A stretch of 32,092 bases of DNA from Desulfamplus sp. (GTDB taxonomy: Bacteria > Desulfobacterota > Desulfobacteria > Desulfobacterales > Desulfobacteraceae). This document shows, one piece after another, positions 24,587 to 32,092 of the stretch (position 1 is its first letter; each line of letters begins with the position of its first letter). The DNA lies in the NCBI GenBank assembly GCA_015232465.1, contig JADFZO010000035.1, forward strand, positions 1 to 32,092, written 5' to 3'. Position numbers and translations under genes: made by a program. Under the pieces are notes generated by a model that was not told where the DNA came from, made no database searches, and was given only the letters and a program-made list of their open reading frames with translations.

Positions 24587-26611
24587 ATGCTTAAAAAATT
24601 AAAATTAAGGGCAAAAATGCTTTTAACGATCTGCTCTGTTGTAGTCATAACATTTTCCCTTACTATCTCATTTATTGCTGTAAAATCTGGCATAATGGCT
24701 AAAAAGAGTGCTTTAGATAGAGCCTCTGAAATGGCGTATAGATACAGCAGCGTTGTAAAATCAAAGATTGACCACGCTATGGACTCATCAGCAGTCTTGG
24801 CTCAAACCATTGAGGGGATAAAAACAAGTAATCTTAAACCAGACCCCCTAATTTTAGACAATATAGTTAGGCAGATTCTTGAAAAAAATGGCTATTTTAA
24901 AGGTGTCTGGGTTATGGTTGATCCAGATACTCTTTACGACAACATCTCTTACTACTCATGGTTTTACAGAAACGGCAGCCAAATTGAAGCTGACAACTCT
25001 TTTACACAAGATCAGTATAAAGAGTATATGGAGAACGATTACTACTCTTTACCCAAAAACTCAAAACAAGCGGTTCTTATTGAGCCTTACGAAGATGAAG
25101 ATTTAAATGTTTTGATGACAAGTGCTTGCGTGCCAATCATGGATAAAGAGAGTTGCATTGGCATTGTGGGAATTGATATTACACTTGAAGATATAAGCAA
25201 AATGGTAAATGAGATTCATCCATTTGGAAGTGGAGATGCAAGCGTAATATCCAATACGGGCAGATATGTTGCACACACAGAGGCATCAAAAATAGGCTCA
25301 GAGATTGAGATCGCAAAAAAAGGGTGGCAAGAGGCTGGTAAAGCTATTGAATCAGGCTCTTTTTTTAGTATGACAGACTATTCAGATACCCTAAAGGCTG
25401 AAGTTCAAACAATATTTGTGCCAATTGATATAGCTAAAACTGATGCACCATGGTCTTTTCTTGTTAATATCCCAATAAATAGTGTGCTTGAAGATACCCA
25501 TAAAATCACGATTCTATGTGTAATCATCGGTCTTGTCTCTATTCTTATTACTGGAATTGCAATTGCACTATTTTCTGGCACTATTATAAGACCAATAAAT
25601 GGAGCAATTGAGCAGATAAAAAATATTGCCAAAGGAGATTTAGCTCTAAGGCTTAATGTTAATAGCCAAGATGAGATTGGTGAGCTGGCTGTAGAGTTTA
25701 ACCAATTTGTGAAAAACCTTCAGGAGAGTATTGGGCAGATAGGAAAACAGTCAAGTAGAATGGATAGCTCCTCAGACGAGCTTTTAGATATTGCAACCCA
25801 TCTTAACGCTGGTATTGATCACACCTCTAATATGGCTGAAAATGTTTCAGTATCTGCACAAACTATGAGTAGTAGCTTAAATGGTGCAGCAGCAACTATG
25901 CAAAGCTCATCAAAGAGCGTCTCAATGGTGGCATCAATGGCTGAACAGATAGCCCATACCATAGAGGCGATAAAACAAAATAGTGAAGAGTCAAAGAGCA
26001 TCTCTGAAAATGCGGTTATTAAAACAAAGGGGGCGGCTCAAAATATGTCAAAGTTGGGAGGCTTTGCAAAGGAGATTGGTAAGGTTGTTGAGTTGATAAC
26101 AGATATTTCTGCTCAGACAAATCTTCTTGCTCTAAATGCCACAATTGAGGCAGCAAGAGCAGGAGAGGCTGGTAAGGGTTTTGCCGTAGTGGCTGGAGAG
26201 ATTAAAAACCTTGCAAAACAGACAGCAGAGGCAACGCTTGAGATAAAAGGACAGATTGGAGATGTTCAGACTACAACAGCCTCAACACTCAAAGAGATAA
26301 ACGAGATTGCAGATGTCATAGATGGGGTAAATCAGATTGTCTCAAAAATATCAATAGCAGTGTCAGAGCAGTCAAACTCAACTCGTGAGATTGCAGAAAA
26401 TATCTCTCAAACCGCAATTGGTATAGAGGATGTAAGTAGCACAGTTGGCACAACATCGTCATTTGCCAATAAGATCACAAAAGAGATTGAGATTGTTGGC
26501 AGCGAAGCAAAACAGATGGCTCAAAGCAGCATTACTATAAAATCAAGTGCAAAAGAGCTAAAAGATATGGCAGCAAAGCTAAATAAGATTGTGGGAGGTT
26601 TTAGGGTGTGA
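24587..26611 (+). CDS. methyl-accepting chemotaxis protein (Cache-HAMP-MA)
   Basis: 674 residues. A first membrane helix (about residues 10-32) is followed by a double Cache periplasmic sensor (about 35-300, with [23 protein letters not shown] and [14 protein letters not shown], typical of dCache_1), a second membrane helix (about 305-330), HAMP (about 331-385), and the MA signalling domain. The hairpin tip lies near residues 505-525 ([33 protein letters not shown]), the conserved CheW/CheA contact. Methylation-helix residues precede it. No C-terminal CheR pentapeptide. dCache_1 sensors commonly bind amino acids or carboxylates; the ligand here is unknown. AAAGGAG lies 6 bases before the ATG. 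The gene ends 2 bases from an opposing stop, so the pair converges tightly. Confidence 0.94.
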   Translation: MLKKLKLRAKMLLTICSVVVITFSLTISFIAVKSGIMAKKSALDRASEMAYRYSSVVKSKIDHAMDSSAVLAQTIEGIKTSNLKPDPLILDNIVRQILEKNGYFKGVWVMVDPDTLYDNISYYSWFYRNGSQIEADNSFTQDQYKEYMENDYYSLPKNSKQAVLIEPYEDEDLNVLMTSACVPIMDKESCIGIVGIDITLEDISKMVNEIHPFGSGDASVISNTGRYVAHTEASKIGSEIEIAKKGWQEAGKAIESGSFFSMTDYSDTLKAEVQTIFVPIDIAKTDAPWSFLVNIPINSVLEDTHKITILCVIIGLVSILITGIAIALFSGTIIRPINGAIEQIKNIAKGDLALRLNVNSQDEIGELAVEFNQFVKNLQESIGQIGKQSSRMDSSSDELLDIATHLNAGIDHTSNMAENVSVSAQTMSSSLNGAAATMQSSSKSVSMVASMAEQIAHTIEAIKQNSEESKSISENAVIKTKGAAQNMSKLGGFAKEIGKVVELITDISAQTNLLALNATIEAARAGEAGKGFAVVAGEIKNLAKQTAEATLEIKGQIGDVQTTTASTLKEINEIADVIDGVNQIVSKISIAVSEQSNSTREIAENISQTAIGIEDVSSTVGTTSSFANKITKEIEIVGSEAKQMAQSSITIKSSAKELKDMAAKLNKIVGGFRV

Positions 26612-26613
26612 GG

Positions 26614-27534
26614 TTAGGTTTCAGAGACTCTTTTTAAAGCTATGTATGCCCTTTTTTGAACATACCAGTAGTTGGTATTGGCTATAATATATTTAAAAAT
26701 AGATGCTGATTTTTTAACAAAAACTCTTTTTTCATCTCCAGATAAAGAGATAGAGATATTTGCCATAGCACCAATTGCTGCACACTGAACATTGATAGAT
26801 TTATCATCAATTAGCTGTTCAATATAGGGCAATGCTTTTGAGTTTTTGGCTGCTCCAAATGCGTTTGCAAGCCAATATTTTTCAACAATATCTCCTTGCA
26901 TCATAACTCTTTCAATAGATTGAGGGTAGCTCCAGATAGACTCACCATTTTTGGATTTGCAAAGAGTTTTTAACCCCTCAACTCTTATTTTGTAATCTGA
27001 ATGGTTAAGCATCTTATCAATTGGTATTGGCTCATAGATAAAAGCTAACGGGTAGAGCAGATAAAATATAGATAAAAATATTAAAATGTTAATTGCTCCA
27101 GATGCAAGAGTTGAATTTGTAATGCAATAAAATATTAAAAAGAGCCATAAATAGATTAAGATTGGCAACACAACAACTAAACCAAATAAAGAGAAAATTT
27201 TGATAATTTTTAGAAAATCTATTTGAAATTTTTCTGATTGCTGATCTTTAAAAGTTGGCTTAATTGCCTCTACAGCGTAGGGGGAATATTTATAGTAAAA
27301 ATCATTTAGCTGTTGCCCCAAACTATTTGATAATAAAAGATAATCTCGTGCTCTTAGAAAAATCGATCTATCGCCATTTAAATAGTAAAATATAGCTGTA
27401 ATGAGATAACTAAATATAAATACGATAACTAACCTATTTTTAAAATATCTCTTAAAAAATAGAGGATTTTTAAAATTTGTGCAGATAAAGATTAAAATTG
27501 ATACTATTGCTGAAATAGCCACCCCAGCAGTCAA
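26614..27534 (-). CDS. membrane-anchored HEAT-repeat protein, N-terminus unresolved
   Basis: 306 residues if started at the TTG at 27534, but the same frame stays open upstream to about 27820 with no ATG, GTG or TTG in 93 codons. The true start is therefore elsewhere (see the upstream feature). The N-terminal half has several membrane segments (VAISAIVSILIFICT, VIVFIFSYLITAIFYYL, FGLVVVLPILIYLWLFLIF, ILIFLSIFYLLYPLAFIY). The cytoplasmic C-terminal half has HEAT-like units: MLNHSDYKIRVEGLKTLC, KYWLANAFGAAKNSKALPYIEQLI, DDKSINVQCAAIGAMANI and a final YVQKRAYIALKRV. No known enzyme domain. It faces the chemoreceptor gene tail to tail with a 2-base gap. Function unknown; a scaffold at the membrane is the most that can be said. 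Confidence 0.6.
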   Translation of the reverse strand: MTAGVAISAIVSILIFICTNFKNPLFFKRYFKNRLVIVFIFSYLITAIFYYLNGDRSIFLRARDYLLLSNSLGQQLNDFYYKYSPYAVEAIKPTFKDQQSEKFQIDFLKIIKIFSLFGLVVVLPILIYLWLFLIFYCITNSTLASGAINILIFLSIFYLLYPLAFIYEPIPIDKMLNHSDYKIRVEGLKTLCKSKNGESIWSYPQSIERVMMQGDIVEKYWLANAFGAAKNSKALPYIEQLIDDKSINVQCAAIGAMANISISLSGDEKRVFVKKSASIFKYIIANTNYWYVQKRAYIALKRVSET

Positions 27535-27866
27535 AGAGATAAATAGAGCACCAGCAAACGCTGGAAAAATCTCTCCAAGTGAGTCAAGAACTCTGCCAGT
27601 AGGGGCTGCATAGATTGCGATATAAGCAGATTCTGTTAAATTTAGATCAGATAGATTGCTGTTTAAGGTTTTGAGTGTTTGGAAAAGCTCAAAATTAGAT
27701 TTAAGAAGATAGATAAAAAAGATGAGCTGAAATATAAAGACTCCAGCTATTAGGCAAAAAAAAATTTGGCTAAATCGTTTTGAAGATAGCCTGAAAAATG
27801 TGGTTGCAAGAGCTTTTTACTACCCTTACAACCACTATTTTGGAAAATTTTTTTAAAATTGATCAT
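27535..27866 (-). other. open frame upstream of the HEAT gene, with a probable frameshift near 27814
   Basis: The HEAT frame continues upstream through a hydrophobic segment (FSQIFFCLIAGVFIFQLIFFIYLL) and a soluble loop (NLSDLNLTESAYIAIYAAPTG), clearly protein-like, but has no start codon. An ATG at 27866 opens another frame (MINFKKIFQNSGCKGSKK) that runs out of sense after the A5 run at 27814-27818. One extra A there would join the two frames into one protein of about 417 residues with a basic N-terminus before the first membrane helix. Either the gene is frameshifted, there is a sequencing error, or an unusual start is used. Confidence 0.5.
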
Positions 27867-27875
27867 AGCTTACGG

Positions 27876-27904
27876 ATTATATACTTTTAAAAAGATTGAG
27901 TAAA
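27876..27904 (-). promoter_or_regulatory. possible promoter for the HEAT gene
   Basis: A perfect TATAAT (plus positions 27876-27881) has TTTACT 17 bases upstream (27899-27904) on the - strand. The ATG at 27866 would lie only a few bases after the predicted start of transcription, implying a very short or no leader. Read by eye only. Confidence 0.35.
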
Positions 27905-27912
27905 AAAACTCA
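27890..27912 (-). terminator. weak terminator-like hairpin after the GDSL gene
   Basis: On the - strand TGAGT and ACTCA (plus 27908-27912 and 27897-27901) pair around six T, followed by ATCTTTTT. It lies 18 bases after the esterase stop. The stem is only 5 bases and not GC-rich, so it is a weak candidate, and it overlaps the -35 box proposed for the next gene. Confidence 0.3.
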
Positions 27913-27930
27913 CTTTATGATCTTTATTAG

Positions 27931-28992
27931 CTATTTTACCTCTACACTATCAGCATCTAACACCCAAAAGGCTCTGTCAGGTTCGGCTGGATTTTGATAC
28001 GGAACAAGCGAAAATCCATATCTATTATCGCCTAACTTGGCTGAGGGAACTTTTAGAGTAAAATCAGCTTCAAAATATGGGAAATTGGCTTTGCAGTTTT
28101 CGCAATTTATAGCTTCAGCAACCTTTTTTGCAATAATTTTGTGTGCTGATGTTGTTGGGTGAATATCGTCCCAAAATAGATAAATCCCTTCATTTATAAA
28201 CCCTTCTTCTTTGTTTAGCTGAGCCTTGTCAATGTTTGTAAAACCATAAAATGAGCTGTTTCCAATAAAATCGCCAAGCAGTGAAAAGGCATCAAGTTGG
28301 TTAATTTTAATATTTGGATAGTTTTGATTTAGAGCATAGATCACCTGATCAACCCCGTCATTAAATCCTGCTGAAATTTGGGTTGCTAAAGCAGATAGTG
28401 TTGGATTTGTATTGGCTCTTGGAGTTTGTCCCAAATCAGGAATATTCATAATAAGAAAGTTAGAAGCACCAGCCTCAATTAAAGATAATAGGGCTGTTTG
28501 GATATTTGCTATAGATTCTGCTACCTGTGCTGTTGCTGTAACAGGATTGTTTAGACTGAGCATATCATTTCCACCAACCCACACAATAAAAAGGGTATCT
28601 TTTGGCATTGCAAATGCACTGGGAAATTTTATTGATAAGGCTGCCATAGAGAGATACGACTCAACCTCGTCTAAGAAACCGGGTAGATCAGCATTAAAAT
28701 CGTCATCATTTACATTTGTGTAGCCTGTCTGTGCCCCTGCATAAGCATAATTTAGAGTTATGCCTGTAACGCCAAGCTCTTCAACAAGATAATCATACCA
28801 AACAGGACCATTAGAGATTCGACCTTGATAATATGGCTCAGGTGGGTATGAGCCAGTAAAAGAGAAGAGATTACCATTATCGCTTAAGCTATCTCCAAAT
28901 ACGACAATGTTTTTAAACTCAAGTGCATAACCATTTGAAACCATTATAGTTATAATGGCTAAAGAGATAATTAACGAGCGTAGCTTTTTCAT
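27931..28992 (-). CDS. secreted GDSL/SGNH-family esterase or lipase
   Basis: 353 residues from ATG 28992, preceded by GGAGG at 5-6 bases; a TTG four codons earlier lies inside that ribosome site. A signal peptide is clear: KKLRS, a hydrophobic stretch to about residue 20, and likely cleavage after NGYA (residue 23). SGNH blocks are FGDSLSDNGN with nucleophile Ser35 (block I), WVGGNDM (block III) and DDIHPTTSAH (block V, catalytic Asp and His). The spacing and the SDNGN form match the lipolytic subgroup near thermolabile haemolysin and autotransporter esterases. The last 60 residues, after the catalytic histidine, carry a CENC pair and a beta-rich extension of unknown role. Substrate is probably a lipid or acyl ester; not known. 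Separated from the RND gene upstream by a terminator-like hairpin. Confidence 0.87.
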   Translation of the reverse strand: MKKLRSLIISLAIITIMVSNGYALEFKNIVVFGDSLSDNGNLFSFTGSYPPEPYYQGRISNGPVWYDYLVEELGVTGITLNYAYAGAQTGYTNVNDDDFNADLPGFLDEVESYLSMAALSIKFPSAFAMPKDTLFIVWVGGNDMLSLNNPVTATAQVAESIANIQTALLSLIEAGASNFLIMNIPDLGQTPRANTNPTLSALATQISAGFNDGVDQVIYALNQNYPNIKINQLDAFSLLGDFIGNSSFYGFTNIDKAQLNKEEGFINEGIYLFWDDIHPTTSAHKIIAKKVAEAINCENCKANFPYFEADFTLKVPSAKLGDNRYGFSLVPYQNPAEPDRAFWVLDADSVEVK

Positions 28993-29025
28993 TTTTTCCT
29001 CCAAATTTTAAGTAGTATTTTTAAA

Positions 29026-29053
29026 AGCCTAAGCAGATAAATTTCCTTAGGCT
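29026..29053 (-). terminator. terminator-like hairpin between the RND and esterase genes
   Basis: AGCCTAAG and CTTAGGCT form a perfect 8-base stem around a 12-base loop, with TTTTAAAAA following on the - strand. It lies about 50 bases after the RND stop and so would end that transcript. The U run is short, so efficiency is uncertain. Confidence 0.5.
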
Positions 29054-29064
29054 AATGATTAAAC

Positions 29065-29099
29065 TTGTAGGGAAGAGCGAGTGTACAACACCCCTACAA
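29065..29099. repeat. TTGTAGGG-type intergenic stem-loop
   Basis: TTGTAGGG and CCCTACAA form a perfect 8-base stem around a 19-base loop, 5 bases after the RND stop. Its ends match those of the stems at 16887-16916 and 20071-20145 in type, which suggests one dispersed intergenic repeat family. Confidence 0.5.
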
Positions 29100-29103
29100 A
29101 AAA

Positions 29104-32092
29104 CTAAATTTTTGCCCTTTTTAACCAGCCTTTAAACCTCTCTGTCATCTCATACTCAACTGGAATAAAAAGAAGTATCAGCATTGTAGCACAGGAGAGC
29201 CCAGTAACAAAAGCAGTTGCCATAGGTGCCCAAGTGATTGATTTTTGTGGGATTCCAATAACCATTGGCAACATTCCCAACATAGTTGTAAAGGTAGTTA
29301 TTATAACTGGTCTCATACGTGCTTTGCATGAGCTTATAATAGCTTCACGCAAAGATAAACCCCTCTCTCTCTCCTTATTCATAAAGTCAATAAGCACAAT
29401 AGCATCATTTACCGCAACTCCTGAAAGTCCAACCACAGCAAGAAAGCTGCCGATTGTAAATACTGAACGGGTAAAGAACATTCCAAACACAACCCCAATA
29501 AATGCAAAAGCAATTGCAGACAAAATAATTAAAGGCTGCAAATAGTCGTTAAATTGGGAAGATAAAACAAGATAAATTCCCATAACTGCAATTAAAAAGG
29601 CAAACATCAAAGATTTATAAGCCCTTGATGTGCTCTCAAATTCGCCTCCAAAATTTAAGGTTACTCCAGGGTACATTGGGGCGATCTTTTCAAAATAGTC
29701 AGATGCAAGCAGAGTAACCCTACCAGCAGAGAGTTGTGAGCCATCTTTTATATCTGCTGTGATGGTGAGAGTTGGTTTTCCGTTGTATCTGTTACGAATA
29801 TCTGGCTCTTCTACATACTCTGCTGTGGCAATATCGCCTATGTAAATCGGGGTTAAGCTGTGCTCAATTATCGGCACCTCAAGAATATCAGTGGGATTTA
29901 AGATGCCAGATTTTTGACCATCTTGATTACTACCTACATTATCCTCGCCCCTTGCAAGACGAACTAAAATTGGAATCTCCTCGCCATCAACCCTAAAATT
30001 TCCGCCGCTCATTCCATTTAAAGTGCCTGCAATAAGCCCAGTTGCCATGCGTGAATTTAAACCATATATAAGTGCTTTTTTAGGCTCAACTCTATGACGC
30101 ACAACCTTTTGATTATCAGCACGATTATCGTCAAGATTGACAAGATCAGCAAATGCTGGCTCTTTTCTTAGATGCTCAAGCATCTTATCAGATACAACCT
30201 GAGCCTCTTCAATTGTTCCAGCAGAGATTCTAATATTAACAGCTTTGCCAACTGGAGGTCCTGTATTTTCTCCAAAAATATCCATAACAGGACAACCTCC
30301 CCACTCTTTATGTTTAGCATCAGCAAATTTATTGAGCCTATCTCTTACAATATCAAGATAACTATTAACATCATTATCTTTTACATCAGGCAGATTCATA
30401 TCTTGTTGCGGTGGCATCTCAACAACAATGTTGCCATAATGCTGAGAGCGATGCTGCTCATAATCTTTGGTCTCCATCATTCCAGCCACACCATTTACAC
30501 TACCAACTTCAGCTTTTCCAAAAGAGAGAATATAGCTTGAAATATCTCGTATAACTCTGTCTGTCCCTTCAACTGAAGTGCCAGGGGGCATCTTAAAGGC
30601 AATGTGATAACGCAGATAGCTATCTTCAAAAAATTTAACCTTAATTAAAGGGACAAATCCAGTTACAGATAGAATCATCATAGCCAGTGCAACTAAAAAA
30701 ATGGCAGTTATTGTAAGTAGTCCAATAATTTTGTGATTTAAAAGAGAGGTGAGAATAAAGTTGTAAAATCTCCACATTAAGCCAAAGAGTTTAAATCTAA
30801 GCCCCTTATTTTGCTCACTATTTTTGTTGACTTCTAAATCTGGTATTGCCTTTAATGCCATATCAACCGCTTTATCTCTTTTATGCCCCCAATCAATAAT
30901 GTGGATAGGCAGAATAAAAATAGCCTCTAAGAGAGATGCAATCAAGGCAAAGGTTACAGCTTTTGGAATGACGCTGAAAAAATCGCCAGTTGTGCCTGTC
31001 ATAATGAGCATTGGTAAAAATGCCAAAATTGTTGTCAGTGCTGAACTTGAAATTGGTAAAATAACCTCTGATGTACCATCAATTACAGAGTCTTGCAGAG
31101 TTTTACCCATCTCAAAGTGGCGATGGACATTCTCAACAATAATAATTGCATCATCAACAATAATTCCAGATACCAGCACAAATGAAAAAAGACTGATTGT
31201 ATTGATAGATTGTCCTGAATATTTAACAATAATCAGAGTTACCAAAAATGAGAATGGAATACCAATAGCTGTTAGCATTGCATTTCTAAATCCAAGGGTT
31301 AGCCATAAGATCAGTGTAACTAAGCTCATTCCAAGAATTAGATTACCGCCAAGTGTATTTACAGATTCGTTTATCTCAACAGTTGAGTCATAAGTAGTTA
31401 CAATAGATAATTCATCTGATTTATGGCTTGTCTCAAACTCACTTGCAAGCTCTTTAACTCTATTTGCAATAGTAACAGAGTTGGCACTATCCTCTTTTTG
31501 AACAAGGAGCTTAATTGTGCTCTCTCCATTTACCGATGCTATTGTATCTGGGTCTCTGTGGCTTACCCCTGATGATGCGGTTAAATCGCGAACATATATA
31601 AAATTTCCGTCTCCATCTCTTCTTACCACAACATCAAGCACCTTTTGTTGGGAATCCAAAATTGTGCCTGTATCAAGCATTATATTTTGATGAGATTTTT
31701 TAAATCTCCCTGTTGGTATTCTTGTGTTGTATGAACTAATCGCATTTGCAACATCGCTAAAGGCAACTCCAAGTTGTCTCAGTTTAATAGGATCAATATT
31801 GACATGAAACTCTTTGTCATACTCTCCAGAAATATCGACAGATTGAACACCATCAATTTTAATAAGATTGCTCTTTAGCTCATCTGCCAAAAGTTTTAAG
31901 GTGCGATTTTCAAGATCACCGATAAGGTTGACCACAATTACAGGTATCCACATCTTTGTATCAACATAAAAAAATAGAGGGTCATCAGCACCTTGTGGCA
32001 GTTGATTTTTGATATTTAACACCCGAAATCTAAGCTCATCATAGAGAGTCTCATAATCAGTATCATCTAAAAATTTAACCTCAACTGAAGAT
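29104..32092 (-). CDS. RND-family efflux permease (AcrB/MexB-like), 5' end beyond the window
   Basis: 995 residues are visible; the frame is open to the right edge, so roughly 75 N-terminal residues including the first membrane helix are missing. The visible start SSVEVKFLDDTDYETLYDELRF matches the region after helix 1 in AcrB homologues. Two large periplasmic loops alternate with membrane bundles. Helix 4 has IIVDDAIIIVENVHRH with the paired aspartates of the proton relay, and helix 10 VGLSGVAVNDAIVLIDFMNKER; MRPVIITTFTTMLGMLPM and LPISSSALTTILAFLPM are the paired conserved blocks. It is the drug/hydrophobic-compound class rather than the metal (HME) class by the helix 4 motif. The membrane-fusion and outer-membrane partners should lie upstream, outside the window. 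Substrate unknown. Confidence 0.92.
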   Translation of the reverse strand, partial: SSVEVKFLDDTDYETLYDELRFRVLNIKNQLPQGADDPLFFYVDTKMWIPVIVVNLIGDLENRTLKLLADELKSNLIKIDGVQSVDISGEYDKEFHVNIDPIKLRQLGVAFSDVANAISSYNTRIPTGRFKKSHQNIMLDTGTILDSQQKVLDVVVRRDGDGNFIYVRDLTASSGVSHRDPDTIASVNGESTIKLLVQKEDSANSVTIANRVKELASEFETSHKSDELSIVTTYDSTVEINESVNTLGGNLILGMSLVTLILWLTLGFRNAMLTAIGIPFSFLVTLIIVKYSGQSINTISLFSFVLVSGIIVDDAIIIVENVHRHFEMGKTLQDSVIDGTSEVILPISSSALTTILAFLPMLIMTGTTGDFFSVIPKAVTFALIASLLEAIFILPIHIIDWGHKRDKAVDMALKAIPDLEVNKNSEQNKGLRFKLFGLMWRFYNFILTSLLNHKIIGLLTITAIFLVALAMMILSVTGFVPLIKVKFFEDSYLRYHIAFKMPPGTSVEGTDRVIRDISSYILSFGKAEVGSVNGVAGMMETKDYEQHRSQHYGNIVVEMPPQQDMNLPDVKDNDVNSYLDIVRDRLNKFADAKHKEWGGCPVMDIFGENTGPPVGKAVNIRISAGTIEEAQVVSDKMLEHLRKEPAFADLVNLDDNRADNQKVVRHRVEPKKALIYGLNSRMATGLIAGTLNGMSGGNFRVDGEEIPILVRLARGEDNVGSNQDGQKSGILNPTDILEVPIIEHSLTPIYIGDIATAEYVEEPDIRNRYNGKPTLTITADIKDGSQLSAGRVTLLASDYFEKIAPMYPGVTLNFGGEFESTSRAYKSLMFAFLIAVMGIYLVLSSQFNDYLQPLIILSAIAFAFIGVVFGMFFTRSVFTIGSFLAVVGLSGVAVNDAIVLIDFMNKERERGLSLREAIISSCKARMRPVIITTFTTMLGMLPMVIGIPQKSITWAPMATAFVTGLSCATMLILLFIPVEYEMTERFKGWLKRAKI

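Noticed and set aside
30824-31393. A 189-residue frame on the + strand opposite the RND gene
   Set aside because: Antisense shadow of conserved RND helices; composition follows the complementary coding strand.

Overview
This is an AT-rich, gene-dense bacterial chromosomal segment. It suggests an anaerobic member of the Desulfobacterota, probably Desulfobacterales. The pointers are two small proteins resembling the Desulfovibrio-named DVU0298 and DVU0772 families, a small 4Fe-4S ferredoxin, a cytochrome bd oxidase with a rubredoxin, a ThrH-type homoserine kinase substitute beside homoserine dehydrogenase, and a REC-FapA fusion. The taxonomic call is an inference from gene content. No rRNA, tRNA, CRISPR array, insertion sequence or phage gene was seen.

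Layout. (1) Positions 1-970: a tightly overlapping accessory cassette on the + strand, with the tail of an unknown gene, a HicA-type toxin, a DUF6883-like protein and a DUF4926-like protein whose C-terminus is cut by a probable one-base frameshift. (2) 1037-8711: a five-gene + strand operon (carB, purF, a radical SAM/SPASM-like protein, a CvfB-like S1 protein, a GH3 NagZ-like hydrolase) with 17-23 base gaps. (3) 8749-10834: purM then tsaD on the - strand. (4) 10835-11051: a divergent promoter region whose 17-base palindrome is made of two back-to-back -35 boxes. (5) 11052-15954: hom and thrH, together giving homoserine and O-phosphohomoserine, followed by a 962-residue REC/three-repeat/FapA/coiled-coil protein. 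(6) 15934-16791, - strand: an unknown small protein, a ferredoxin and a DVU0298-like HEAT protein, with overlapping ends. (7) 16792-17162: a long intergenic region with stem-loops and a dyad upstream of cydA. (8) 17163-20066: cydA, cydB, a DUF2892 membrane protein and rubredoxin, readable as an oxygen-defence unit. (9) 20183-24395, - strand: a DVU0772-like protein, a DHH phosphoesterase, a polytopic membrane protein with histidines in its membrane segments, and a SRPBCC-SDR fusion of the TIGR01777 type. (10) 24587-26611: a Cache-type chemoreceptor, facing a membrane-anchored HEAT protein that lacks a normal start. (11) 27931-28992: a secreted GDSL esterase. (12) 29104 to the right edge: an RND efflux permease cut by the window end.

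Most genes are housekeeping (pyrimidine, purine and threonine synthesis, t6A tRNA modification, peptidoglycan recycling). The less understood parts are the left-edge cassette, the radical SAM protein in the nucleotide operon, the REC-FapA fusion, the small-protein/ferredoxin/HEAT operon, the histidine-bearing membrane protein, and the intergenic stem-loops. I did not see clear evidence for a wholly new multi-gene system. The best candidates are the left-edge cassette and the 15934-16791 operon.
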